NCBI GenBank assembly: GCA_002309795.1
Contig: DBXZ01000031.1
Location: 1 to 15,433, forward strand
Length of the DNA stretch: 15,433 nucleotides
From: Bacteroidales bacterium UBA1199
Lineage (GTDB): Bacteria; Bacteroidota; Bacteroidia; Bacteroidales; UBA932
Reading direction: 5' to 3'
Shown here: positions 9,236-15,433 of the stretch, in pieces
Position numbering within the stretch: the stretch's first letter is position 1
How the letters are laid out: every line of letters starts with the position of its first letter
The notes under the pieces: model-generated
The model's database searches: none
The model's input: only the letters and a program-made list of their open reading frames with translations
What the model was told of the DNA's origin: nothing
Position numbers and translations under genes: made by a program

Positions 9236-10770
9236 TGAAATCGCCCGTCACCCTGATTCTCACCGCGTTGCTGCTTGCCGGCAGTCTGCTCTCCCTGCGC
9301 GCCCAGGAGCCGCAGGAGGCCGCGGCACAGCCCCGGTTCAACGTTTACGACAGGGTGACCGAGTACTTTGAGAAAGGACTTTCCCACCTGCCCGTACCCC
9401 AGATCTGCGAAAAGATCGACCGGCTGATCGCGGCCGGTCACGACGCACAGCAGCAGGCGCAACTGGCCGGCGCAGCCTTCGACTACTACAGCAACGCCCC
9501 CATCATGGGACAGGAAGCGGTGGCCGTCTACGTGGCGGACAACTACTTCCTCAACAAGAAGCTCCCCTGGAGCGATCCGGAGACCTATCCGCTGGTCTAT
9601 GCCTTTGCGGAATTCAACCGCGCCTCGCTCATAGGCTGCGACGCGCCGGAACTGGTGATGGAGTCGCTCGATGGCCAGAACGTTTCACTGCGCTACGACG
9701 GCGGTCAGTACAAGCTGCTCTACTTCTACGATCCCCAGTGCGCCACCTGCCGGGAATATACGAAAGCCCTCGCGGAACTGGCGCGGACCTACCGCGGCGG
9801 CCGTCTCTCGTTCTTCACGGTGAATACCGGCGGCGACCGCGCGCAGTGGGAAGAATATATCCGGGAGAACTTCGGCGACATCACCGCCTGGAAGGTGGAT
9901 TTCCGGCATCTTTGGGATCCCGGGAAGGTGAATGATTACCACCGTGCCTACGGCGTGCTCTCCACCCCCGCCCTGTTGCTGATCGACGCGCAGAACAAGA
10001 TTATCGGCCGCCGGCTCGACCCGGAAGCCGCCAAAGAACTGCTCGGCAACGTCAACTTTGCAGACCGCGAAACCCGATCGCTCGTCCGGGAGATTTGCGA
10101 GGCCCTCGCCCCCGTCGACACCGCCACGGCCGACCAGATCGGCCGCACCCTTTACGAGAAGATGGCCGGCGACAGCACGATCTATCGCGAGACGATGTAC
10201 GAACTCTTCAATTACCTGCGCGACCACGCGAGCCACGCCTATCAGGAAGGTGCCGCACTGGTTGCAGAACGGTATATCCTGCAGCACAGCGACTACTTCT
10301 CGCCCGAGTATGCCGAGCGCGTCCGCTATGCGCTCGAGGTCTTCCGCATGAACCCGGTGGGCGCGGTTGCTCCCGACCTGCAGCTGAAAGACACCTCCGG
10401 AACCGTGCACCGGCTCTTCGAACGCAAGGCCAGGAAACGGCTGGTGATCTTCCACATCGTGGGCTGCCCCGACTGCAAGCGCGAATTCGACCGGATTGCG
10501 CCGCTGGCCGACAAATATGCCCGAAAGGGGCTGGAAATCATCTGCGTCTATGTTGGCAAGGACCCGGAAGAGTGGAAGGGATTTGCGCGGACGCACGATC
10601 CCCGCTGGGTTTACCTGAGCGATCTTGACAATACCTCCGGCCTGCGCGACCTCTACGACGTGGCCTTCGTCCCCAAGCTCTATCTGACGAACCGCAAGGG
10701 GAAGATCCTGGCCAAAGAGATTGACGCAGAAACCCTGGAAGAGTTGATTTTCAAAAAGAAACAGCGCTAA
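9235..10770 (+). CDS. exported protein with two thioredoxin-like domains (TlpA/DUF5106-like)
   Basis: 511 residues. An N-terminal signal peptide (about 1-23, hydrophobic core 5-20, ending LRAQ) predicts export to the periplasm. Residues 35-130 resemble the helical domain (DUF5106-like) often found before TlpA-type domains in Bacteroidetes. Thioredoxin-like domain 1 (about 135-275) has a CATC active site (C169, C172) and a cis-proline loop STP (243-245). Domain 2 (about 375-505) has CPDC (C411, C414) and FVP with P480. A helical linker lies between. Both dithiol sites are intact, suggesting a disulfide reductase or relay, but substrates are unknown. The start codon overlaps the coaD stop by 1 nt, and its stop interlocks with that of convergent fbp. 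Confidence 0.88.
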   Translation: MKSPVTLILTALLLAGSLLSLRAQEPQEAAAQPRFNVYDRVTEYFEKGLSHLPVPQICEKIDRLIAAGHDAQQQAQLAGAAFDYYSNAPIMGQEAVAVYVADNYFLNKKLPWSDPETYPLVYAFAEFNRASLIGCDAPELVMESLDGQNVSLRYDGGQYKLLYFYDPQCATCREYTKALAELARTYRGGRLSFFTVNTGGDRAQWEEYIRENFGDITAWKVDFRHLWDPGKVNDYHRAYGVLSTPALLLIDAQNKIIGRRLDPEAAKELLGNVNFADRETRSLVREICEALAPVDTATADQIGRTLYEKMAGDSTIYRETMYELFNYLRDHASHAYQEGAALVAERYILQHSDYFSPEYAERVRYALEVFRMNPVGAVAPDLQLKDTSGTVHRLFERKARKRLVIFHIVGCPDCKREFDRIAPLADKYARKGLEIICVYVGKDPEEWKGFARTHDPRWVYLSDLDNTSGLRDLYDVAFVPKLYLTNRKGKILAKEIDAETLEELIFKKKQR

Positions 10771-12740
10771 CGCAGCTGACGGACACTGCCGTCGCGGTAG
10801 GCCTTGAGCAACTGCTTCAGATCGTCGATCTGACCCTGCAGGACCTTACCGTTGTCGGTGTCGCGGACCAGCTGCCGTTTCTCTGCGAACTCCAGCACCT
10901 TGGTCTCGGAAACCACATCCAGTCCCTTGCGGACAGCCACCTCGCGCGAAACGAACGGCTGGTGCTTCACCAACTTGAGGCACTGTGAGTTGTAGATCAG
11001 CGTGTAGCCGGCAATACCCGTTTCGGGCTGGTAGGCCTTGGAATAGCCGCCGTCAATCACCAGCAGTTTGCCGCCGGCTTTGACCGGGCTCTCGCCCTTG
11101 ATGGTCTTGACCGGAATGTGGCCGTTGATGATATGGGCGTGCGCCGTATCCTTGACGCCGAACTCGCGAAGCACGCGGTCGCAGACCTCCGGGTCGTTCT
11201 TAAGGGTGAAGTAGGCGCCGTTGACCTCCTTGTGCGGCTCCTTGTCGGCTATAAAATAGCGTTCCAGGGTGGCCATCTTGCTCTTGTCGAAGGTAGGCGC
11301 CACGGGACCGCACCAGAGATACCAGATGAAGTCCTGCGCATACTGCTTGAGGGCGCTGCCTTCGGGGGCATAGTAGGCGGCGCGCACCATGGCTTCCACC
11401 TTGTCGAACATGGCCTTGCCCTTGTACATGCGTCCCTCGATCTCGATTTCGCGGAAAGATCCGTCTTCATTGAGCGGAATCGAACCGTGAACCAGCAGGT
11501 TGGAGTTGCAGACCAGGTAGAGCGAACCGTGCTCCAGCAGGCAGTCGATATGGCGTTTCAGCCGCTGGCTGGAGGTAAAGCTGGCCGTCAGCTGGTCGAG
11601 CACCTTCTGCTCCTGGGCCGTCAGCTGGTAGGGATGCTCCGGATCTACGGTCGGGAAGTTCTTGTCTATCAGCGGATAGACCTTCCCGTCCACCTCGATT
11701 GTCCCCTTCTCGTAATCGATCTTGTGCAGGAGGTTGCGGCTTTCCATGTGGAACTCAGGATGGCGGGCGATATTGCGGCTCTCCATCTTGAACTGGATGA
11801 TGGCGATCGCCTTGTGCATCTTGGCAATCAGGTTGGCCTGGGTCTCGTCGACGCTCTCGTAGGCATTCTTCTTGGGATAGAAGATGGTGCAAGGGTCATC
11901 CTTGTAGGTTTCCATCGCGAAGGTGGCCAGCGGCAGGATATTGATGCCGTAGCCGTCTTCCAGCGTGACGAGGTTCGCGTAGCGGAAGCAGATGCGCAGC
12001 ACGTTGGCCACGCAGGATTTGCTGCCGGCCGCCGCCCCCATCCAGAGCACGTCGTGGTTGCCCCACTGGATGTCGACGTTGTGGTAATTGCACAGCTTGT
12101 CCATGATGAGGTGCGCGCCGGGGCCGCGGTCGTAGATGTCGCCGATCACGTGGAGCCGGTCGATCACCAGGCGGTGGATGGTATTGCAGATGGTGGAGAT
12201 GAAGTGGTTGGCGCGGTCGGTGGAGATGATGGTCTCGATGATGGCCATCATATAGTTGTGCTTGTTCCGGTTGTCCTCAATCCATTCGTGGAGCAGCTCC
12301 TCGATGATATAGGAGTAGTCGGCCGGCAGGGCCTTGCGGACCTTGGACCGGGTATATTTGGAGGAACAGACCGCCAGCACGCGGACAATCCGCAGCAGCG
12401 TGGTCTTGTACCACTGGTTGAGCGCCGCCTTGCTGCGGACGCTGCGCCGCACCAGTTCGAGTTTTTCCTCCGGATAGTAAATCAGCGTGCAGAGTTCCCG
12501 CCGCTCGCGCGGAGAGAGCGTGTCGCCGAAGAGGTCGTCGACTTTCTGCTTGATGACACCGGATCCGTTGCGGAGTACGTGCTCGAAAGCTTCGTTCTCG
12601 CCGTGCAGGTCGGTGATAAAATGTTCCGTGCCCTTGGGCAGGTTGAGAATCGCCTCCAGGTTGATGATTTCCGTGCAGGCGGCCTGTTTGGTGGGGAAAC
12701 GCTGCGCGAGCAGTTCCAGGTATCCGGTATCTCTTTTCAT
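10767..12740 (-). CDS. fbp: fructose-1,6-bisphosphatase, class III
   Basis: 657 residues, the expected length of the large class III (Bacillus-type) FBPase common in Firmicutes and Bacteroidetes. It hydrolyses fructose 1,6-bisphosphate to fructose 6-phosphate in gluconeogenesis. The metallophosphatase motifs are present: DLHGE (D44, H46), GDIYDRG (200-206) and GNHD (227-230); metal-ligand histidines are expected further on, for example in INGHIPVK. It starts 8 nt after deoC and is the last gene of the minus-strand operon. Its TAG overlaps the TAA of the convergent thioredoxin gene. Confidence 0.96.
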   Translation of the reverse strand: MKRDTGYLELLAQRFPTKQAACTEIINLEAILNLPKGTEHFITDLHGENEAFEHVLRNGSGVIKQKVDDLFGDTLSPRERRELCTLIYYPEEKLELVRRSVRSKAALNQWYKTTLLRIVRVLAVCSSKYTRSKVRKALPADYSYIIEELLHEWIEDNRNKHNYMMAIIETIISTDRANHFISTICNTIHRLVIDRLHVIGDIYDRGPGAHLIMDKLCNYHNVDIQWGNHDVLWMGAAAGSKSCVANVLRICFRYANLVTLEDGYGINILPLATFAMETYKDDPCTIFYPKKNAYESVDETQANLIAKMHKAIAIIQFKMESRNIARHPEFHMESRNLLHKIDYEKGTIEVDGKVYPLIDKNFPTVDPEHPYQLTAQEQKVLDQLTASFTSSQRLKRHIDCLLEHGSLYLVCNSNLLVHGSIPLNEDGSFREIEIEGRMYKGKAMFDKVEAMVRAAYYAPEGSALKQYAQDFIWYLWCGPVAPTFDKSKMATLERYFIADKEPHKEVNGAYFTLKNDPEVCDRVLREFGVKDTAHAHIINGHIPVKTIKGESPVKAGGKLLVIDGGYSKAYQPETGIAGYTLIYNSQCLKLVKHQPFVSREVAVRKGLDVVSETKVLEFAEKRQLVRDTDNGKVLQGQIDDLKQLLKAYRDGSVRQLR

Positions 12741-12748
12741 ATCGTTGA

Positions 12749-13534
12749 CTAATAATATTTTACTTCTTTTCCTTCGAGTGCGGAGAGCAGGTTGTTGGCC
12801 ATCCGGCTGGCGCCGAAACGGAAGTAGCGCTTGTTCAGCCAGGCCTTGCCCAGAATCTCGTCCACGATCTTGTAATAGAGCACTGCGTCTTCAGCGGTGG
12901 CGATACCGCCGGCCGGCTTGAAACCGACCATCCGGCCACCTTTGCGGTGGTATTCCTTGATGCAGGAGCACATGATGCGGGCAGCCTCGGGGGTGGCGGC
13001 GGGCTGGAGTTTGCCGGTCGAGGTCTTGATGAAATCGGCCCCGGCCTCCATCGAGAGGTAGGAGGCGTCTTCAATGAGCGAGGGCTCCTTGAGGGCGCCG
13101 GTCTCGAGAATCACCTTGAGGTGAACCTCCGGGTTGACGGCGCGGATGGCTTTGCCGATCTCAGCGATCTCATGTTGTGCCTCATCGTATTTCCCGTCCA
13201 GGAACGCATTGAGGGCCAAGACGATATCGACCTCGTCAGCGCCCTCCTCAACGGCGCGGACACTCTCGAGGATTTTGACCTCGAGGGGACTCTGCGAAGC
13301 AGGGAAGCAACCGCTCACGACTGTGATGTGTACCTCCGGATTCTTGCGGACGGCCTTGATGACGCCGGCGAAATTGGGATAGACACAGATGGATGCCGGC
13401 AGCGGATAGTTCGGATAGAAGGTATGAAAATCATTGACCTTCTGCACCATCGCCTCCACTTTGGAGACGGTGTCAGTGGCATTCAGGGTGGTGAGGTCGA
13501 TCAGACCCAGCGCTTCGCGATAGATTTCTTTCAT
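12749..13534 (-). CDS. deoC: deoxyribose-phosphate aldolase
   Basis: 261 residues. It is a cytoplasmic class I aldolase that cleaves 2-deoxyribose 5-phosphate to glyceraldehyde 3-phosphate and acetaldehyde in deoxynucleoside catabolism. D103 (EVDIV), the Schiff-base lysine K170 (FIKTSTGK) and K206 (GFKPAGGI) correspond to D102, K167 and K201 of E. coli DeoC. It lies 12 nt after the amidohydrolase gene and 8 nt before fbp. Its triose-phosphate product could feed gluconeogenesis through fbp, and a deaminase-type amidohydrolase upstream would fit nucleoside salvage, but that link is inferred. Confidence 0.96.
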   Translation of the reverse strand: MKEIYREALGLIDLTTLNATDTVSKVEAMVQKVNDFHTFYPNYPLPASICVYPNFAGVIKAVRKNPEVHITVVSGCFPASQSPLEVKILESVRAVEEGADEVDIVLALNAFLDGKYDEAQHEIAEIGKAIRAVNPEVHLKVILETGALKEPSLIEDASYLSMEAGADFIKTSTGKLQPAATPEAARIMCSCIKEYHRKGGRMVGFKPAGGIATAEDAVLYYKIVDEILGKAWLNKRYFRFGASRMANNLLSALEGKEVKYY

Positions 13535-13546
13535 TTCGGATGGTTT

Positions 13547-14767
13547 TTACAGCAATCGGATGGACTCGCTCCGCTTTTTCAGGCAGAGGCGGTCAACATC
13601 CACGTTTTCAATTAATACGATGCCGGGGCGTTTCCCGGGGGTGAAGGAACCCAGATGGTCGGCGTAACCGATCGCCTCGGCCCCGTTCAGGCAGGTCCAC
13701 TGCAGCATTTCCGCGAGCGGAACGTGCGGGAACCGGGTTTGCAGGCAGTAGAGTTCGGCCACCATGGAGAGCTGCGTGTTGCTGGAGAGACTGTCCGTTC
13801 CCACGCAAATCTTCAAATGGTTGCGCCGCAACAGGTCCACCGGAGGCAAGGCGCGGTGGATGAAGAGGTTGGAGAGCGGGCAGAGCACCCAGTAGGGATG
13901 CTGAAGGTCGCGCAGGGCGGCGTCGATGCTCTCCTGGTCGGTGGCTACGTTGTGTACGAGCAGCACGTTCCCCGCCACCGGCGCGGGAACGGCCTTTTTC
14001 AGGTTCTCCAGGAAATAGACCAGGGCGCCGGTTCCCGTCACGGGGAGCTGGGTGGTGCCTCGTCCGCGGTAATCATCCGCCAGCGGTCCGGTGCCGAAGC
14101 GGAGCATATTCTCCTCTTCGTCACTCTCCTGGCTGTGGTAGGAGATATATCCGCTCTCCAGACCCGCCGCAGCGGAAAGGCGGTTGAGCAGCGGACTCAT
14201 CGTATAGCAGGAATGCGGCGTGGGGGCGGCGTCGATTCCCATCGAACGGGCCTCCTCCTGCAGTTTGCGGGCGCCCGCCATGATGGACTCAGCCTCTTCC
14301 GGCTCAGTTCCGAATACTTCGATGAAGGTCCGGACCATCATCCGTTCCTGCTCGCGGAGCACGCGTTTCAGTTTGAAGGTCTCGTTGCAGTTGGAGATAT
14401 CGGCCATACAGGTCACCCCCTGCACCTCCAGCTGGTTGAACGCCTTGCCGAAGGCATCCCTACGGCCATCATAATCCACGGTGGTGCGCAGCGCGTTGAT
14501 CTGCTGGATGAAACCGTCCATGCCGGTCCCCTGCCGGAACATCCCCTTCAGATAGGAGAGTTCCGAATGACAGTGCGCATTGCAGAAACCGGGCACCAGA
14601 AAACCTTTTTTGGAGACGACAGGCTCCTGTGCAGCGCGCGCCTCCTCGCGAAGGGCCTCGCTGAACACGCCCACTGCCACGATACGTCCCTCTTCGTCAC
14701 ACCGGACATAGCCGTTCCGGATGGGTTCGGCACTGACGGGGAATACGATATCTGCAGTAAAAATCAT
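13547..14767 (-). CDS. metal-dependent amidohydrolase (deaminase/chlorohydrolase type)
   Basis: 406 residues. Metal-site residues of the Atz/Trz-like branch of the amidohydrolase superfamily are all visible: HxH in NAHCHSEL (H65, H67, with E69), H185 in TPHSCY, H211 and E214 in YHSQES, H272 in LVHN, and D325 in GTDSLSSN. A C-terminal PGKRPGIVLI segment completes the flanking beta domain. Family members deaminate guanine, cytosine, S-adenosylhomocysteine or aminofutalosine. The substrate here cannot be fixed from sequence; aminofutalosine or an adenosine derivative are reasonable guesses. It starts 5 nt after the DUF4296 lipoprotein gene and precedes deoC by 12 nt, so it is part of that operon. 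Confidence 0.85.
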   Translation of the reverse strand: MIFTADIVFPVSAEPIRNGYVRCDEEGRIVAVGVFSEALREEARAAQEPVVSKKGFLVPGFCNAHCHSELSYLKGMFRQGTGMDGFIQQINALRTTVDYDGRRDAFGKAFNQLEVQGVTCMADISNCNETFKLKRVLREQERMMVRTFIEVFGTEPEEAESIMAGARKLQEEARSMGIDAAPTPHSCYTMSPLLNRLSAAAGLESGYISYHSQESDEEENMLRFGTGPLADDYRGRGTTQLPVTGTGALVYFLENLKKAVPAPVAGNVLLVHNVATDQESIDAALRDLQHPYWVLCPLSNLFIHRALPPVDLLRRNHLKICVGTDSLSSNTQLSMVAELYCLQTRFPHVPLAEMLQWTCLNGAEAIGYADHLGSFTPGKRPGIVLIENVDVDRLCLKKRSESIRLL

Positions 14768-14772
14768 AGGGC

Positions 14773-15132
14773 TTATCGGATAAGCTCCTGTTCCTCGAGC
14801 AGGCGTTCCCGCTCTTTATCCAGTCGGTCTATTTCGTCGTTGATGCGCTTCTGCACCTTTTTCATCATCCGGGCGAAGGATTCGGGCTTTTTCAGGTAGT
14901 GGTCCACGGCGTCGTAATAATCCTGAACAGTGTAGCCGTAGCGCTCCAGAATGCCGCCGTAGACCGACATGGAGTCGGTTTGGGAGCGCAACTCGGGGGT
15001 ATCGGCGATAAGCCGGTCAATGGTGAACATCTCGTAATAGATGTCCATCATCCTGTTCTTTGGAATGGGGGCGGAACTGCAGGAGCTGAGCAGAAGCGTC
15101 CCGAGAATCATCAGCAGCGTGCAGCGTTTCAT
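14773..15132 (-). CDS. DUF4296-type lipoprotein
   Basis: 119 residues from the ATG at 15132. A lipoprotein signal peptide (KR, hydrophobic 5-14, lipobox LSSC with lipidated C18) predicts a membrane-anchored periplasmic or surface protein. The compact helical body (about 26-95: MMDIYYEMFTIDRLI, YGYTVQDYYDAVDHYLKKP) resembles the Bacteroidetes family DUF4296 of unknown function. The last 30 residues form a charged coiled coil. The reading frame stays open upstream to about 15312, but that extension only translates the tRNA-Gly gene and its leader, so the shorter start is correct. The ATG is 2 nt after the tRNA's encoded CCA, leaving almost no leader once the tRNA is processed. The amidohydrolase follows 5 nt downstream. 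Confidence 0.88.
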   Translation of the reverse strand: MKRCTLLMILGTLLLSSCSSAPIPKNRMMDIYYEMFTIDRLIADTPELRSQTDSMSVYGGILERYGYTVQDYYDAVDHYLKKPESFARMMKKVQKRINDEIDRLDKERERLLEEQELIR

Positions 15133-15134
15133 AG

Positions 15135-15210
15135 TGGAGCGGAAAGCGGGGATCGAACCCGTGACCTTCGGCTTGGGAAGCCGACGCTCTGCCAACTGAG
15201 CTATTTCCGC
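15135..15210 (-). tRNA. tRNA-Gly, anticodon CCC, with encoded CCA
   Basis: A complete cloverleaf is visible on the minus strand: acceptor GCGGAAA/TTTCCGC, D arm GCTC-AGTTGGCA-GAGC, anticodon arm TCGGC-TTCCCAA-GCCGA (anticodon CCC, reading GGG), variable loop AGGTC, and T arm ACGGG-TTCGATC-CCCGC. Discriminator U and CCA are encoded (15135-15138). The outermost T-stem pair is an A-C mismatch; everything else pairs. U73 is usual for bacterial tRNA-Gly. Confidence 0.95.
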
Positions 15211-15231
15211 AAAATCCGGCCGGATTTTGCG
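15208..15231. repeat. perfect 24-bp palindrome at the tRNA-Gly 5' end
   Basis: The 12-base arm CGCAAAATCCGG (15208-15219) is followed directly by its exact reverse complement CCGGATTTTGCG (15220-15231), without a spacer. Its edge overlaps the first three bases of tRNA-Gly, so in the precursor RNA it would form a hairpin competing with the acceptor stem. It may be an operator, a processing signal or part of an intergenic repeat. Confidence 0.85.
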
Positions 15232-15233
15232 AG

Positions 15234-15294
15234 GTTGCCGGCTGCGGCTCGGAAGAGCAAGCTCGCTTGCTCTTCGCTCGCCTTGCACGGCAAC
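15234..15294. repeat. nested inverted repeat in the tRNA leader
   Basis: An 11-bp perfect inverted repeat, GAAGAGCAAGC (15252-15262) with GCTTGCTCTTC (15265-15275), is enclosed by GTTGCCG (15234-15240) with CGGCAAC (15288-15294). The two stems nest into one extended GC-rich structure. It lies between the predicted promoter and tRNA-Gly. No U-run follows on either strand, so it is not an ordinary intrinsic terminator. Confidence 0.75.
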
Positions 15295-15334
15295 TCCGCC
15301 GCCCACGCGCACCTCGCTATACCGGTTTGGATTA

Positions 15335-15364
15335 CAAATATACGAAATAAAACTATTTCGTCAA
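15335..15364 (-). promoter_or_regulatory. promoter of the tRNA-Gly operon
   Basis: The minus strand reads TTG (15362-15364), exactly 19 nt, then TATATTTG (15335-15342), a full match to the Bacteroidetes consensus. The -33 element lies within the last codons of the upstream gene. Transcription should start near 15330 and run through about 120 nt of structured leader into the tRNA and probably the lipoprotein operon. Confidence 0.7.
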
Positions 15365-15433
15365 GGCTTTCTCGACGGAGACGGCGACGGCCACCGTGGC
15401 GCCTACCATCGGGTTGTTGCCCATTCCCAGGAA
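15353..15433 (-). CDS. C-terminal end of an unrecognised protein (partial)
   Basis: An open frame enters from the right edge and ends with TAG at 15353, giving the last 26 residues. The segment GNNPMVGATVAV is followed by a short amphipathic helix and a lysine end. Codon use is GC-rich like the neighbouring genes, and the stop falls just before the tRNA promoter, so a real gene end is likely. I do not recognise the family from so little sequence. Confidence 0.65.
   Translation of the reverse strand, partial: FLGMGNNPMVGATVAVAVSVEKALTK

Noticed and set aside
11118..12752. 544-codon open frame on the plus strand opposite fbp
   Set aside because: It is an antisense shadow of a GC-rich gene; its translation shows no domain, and fbp on the minus strand is intact with all motifs.
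13655..14899. 414-codon plus-strand frame opposite the amidohydrolase
   Set aside because: Shadow frame spanning two real minus-strand genes, with no domain.
15133..15312. In-frame 60-residue N-terminal extension of the lipoprotein
   Set aside because: It translates the tRNA-Gly gene and its leader; the signal peptide with lipobox begins at the ATG at 15132.

Overview
The window looks like a chromosomal segment from a GC-rich member of the Bacteroidales. This rests on the 5' end of a Bacteroidales-type 16S rRNA at the left edge, promoter motifs of the Bacteroidetes primary sigma factor (TTG ... TAnnTTTG), weak or absent Shine-Dalgarno sequences, a DUF4296-type lipoprotein and a class III fructose-1,6-bisphosphatase. 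The exact family cannot be fixed from this window. No mobile element, phage gene or CRISPR array is visible; the content is mostly housekeeping with several poorly characterised companions.

Left block (1-3230, all minus strand). Reading in the direction of transcription: HU DNA-binding protein, a 29-residue AURKAIP1/COX24-like basic protein, a perfect hairpin, ribonuclease G/E, a small RHH-like protein, a secreted TSCPD-domain protein, then the promoter, leader and 5' end of 16S rRNA. The block therefore carries nucleoid, ribosome and RNA-processing functions directly upstream of an rRNA operon.

Centre (3230-10770). A 750-residue protein of unknown function (EF-hand-like loop, Cys/His cluster, three membrane segments) is on the minus strand and is divergent from a plus-strand run: lon protease, uracil-DNA glycosylase, phosphopantetheine adenylyltransferase and an exported protein with two thioredoxin-like domains. 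The plus-strand genes are tightly packed (6 nt between lon and ung, 1 nt overlap between coaD and the thioredoxin gene).

Right block (10767-15433, all minus strand). The 3' end of an unrecognised gene carries a near-ideal promoter at its tail. This promoter reads through a roughly 120-nt structured leader into tRNA-Gly(CCC), and only 2 nt after the encoded CCA begins a DUF4296 lipoprotein gene, followed by an amidohydrolase, deoxyribose-phosphate aldolase (deoC) and class III FBPase (fbp), with gaps of 5-12 nt. fbp meets the thioredoxin gene tail to tail with interlocking stop codons.

The most interesting items are the tRNA-mRNA junction with its palindromic leader, the unknown 750-residue membrane protein, the secreted TSCPD protein, and the 29-residue putative ribosome-associated protein between HU and RNase G/E.
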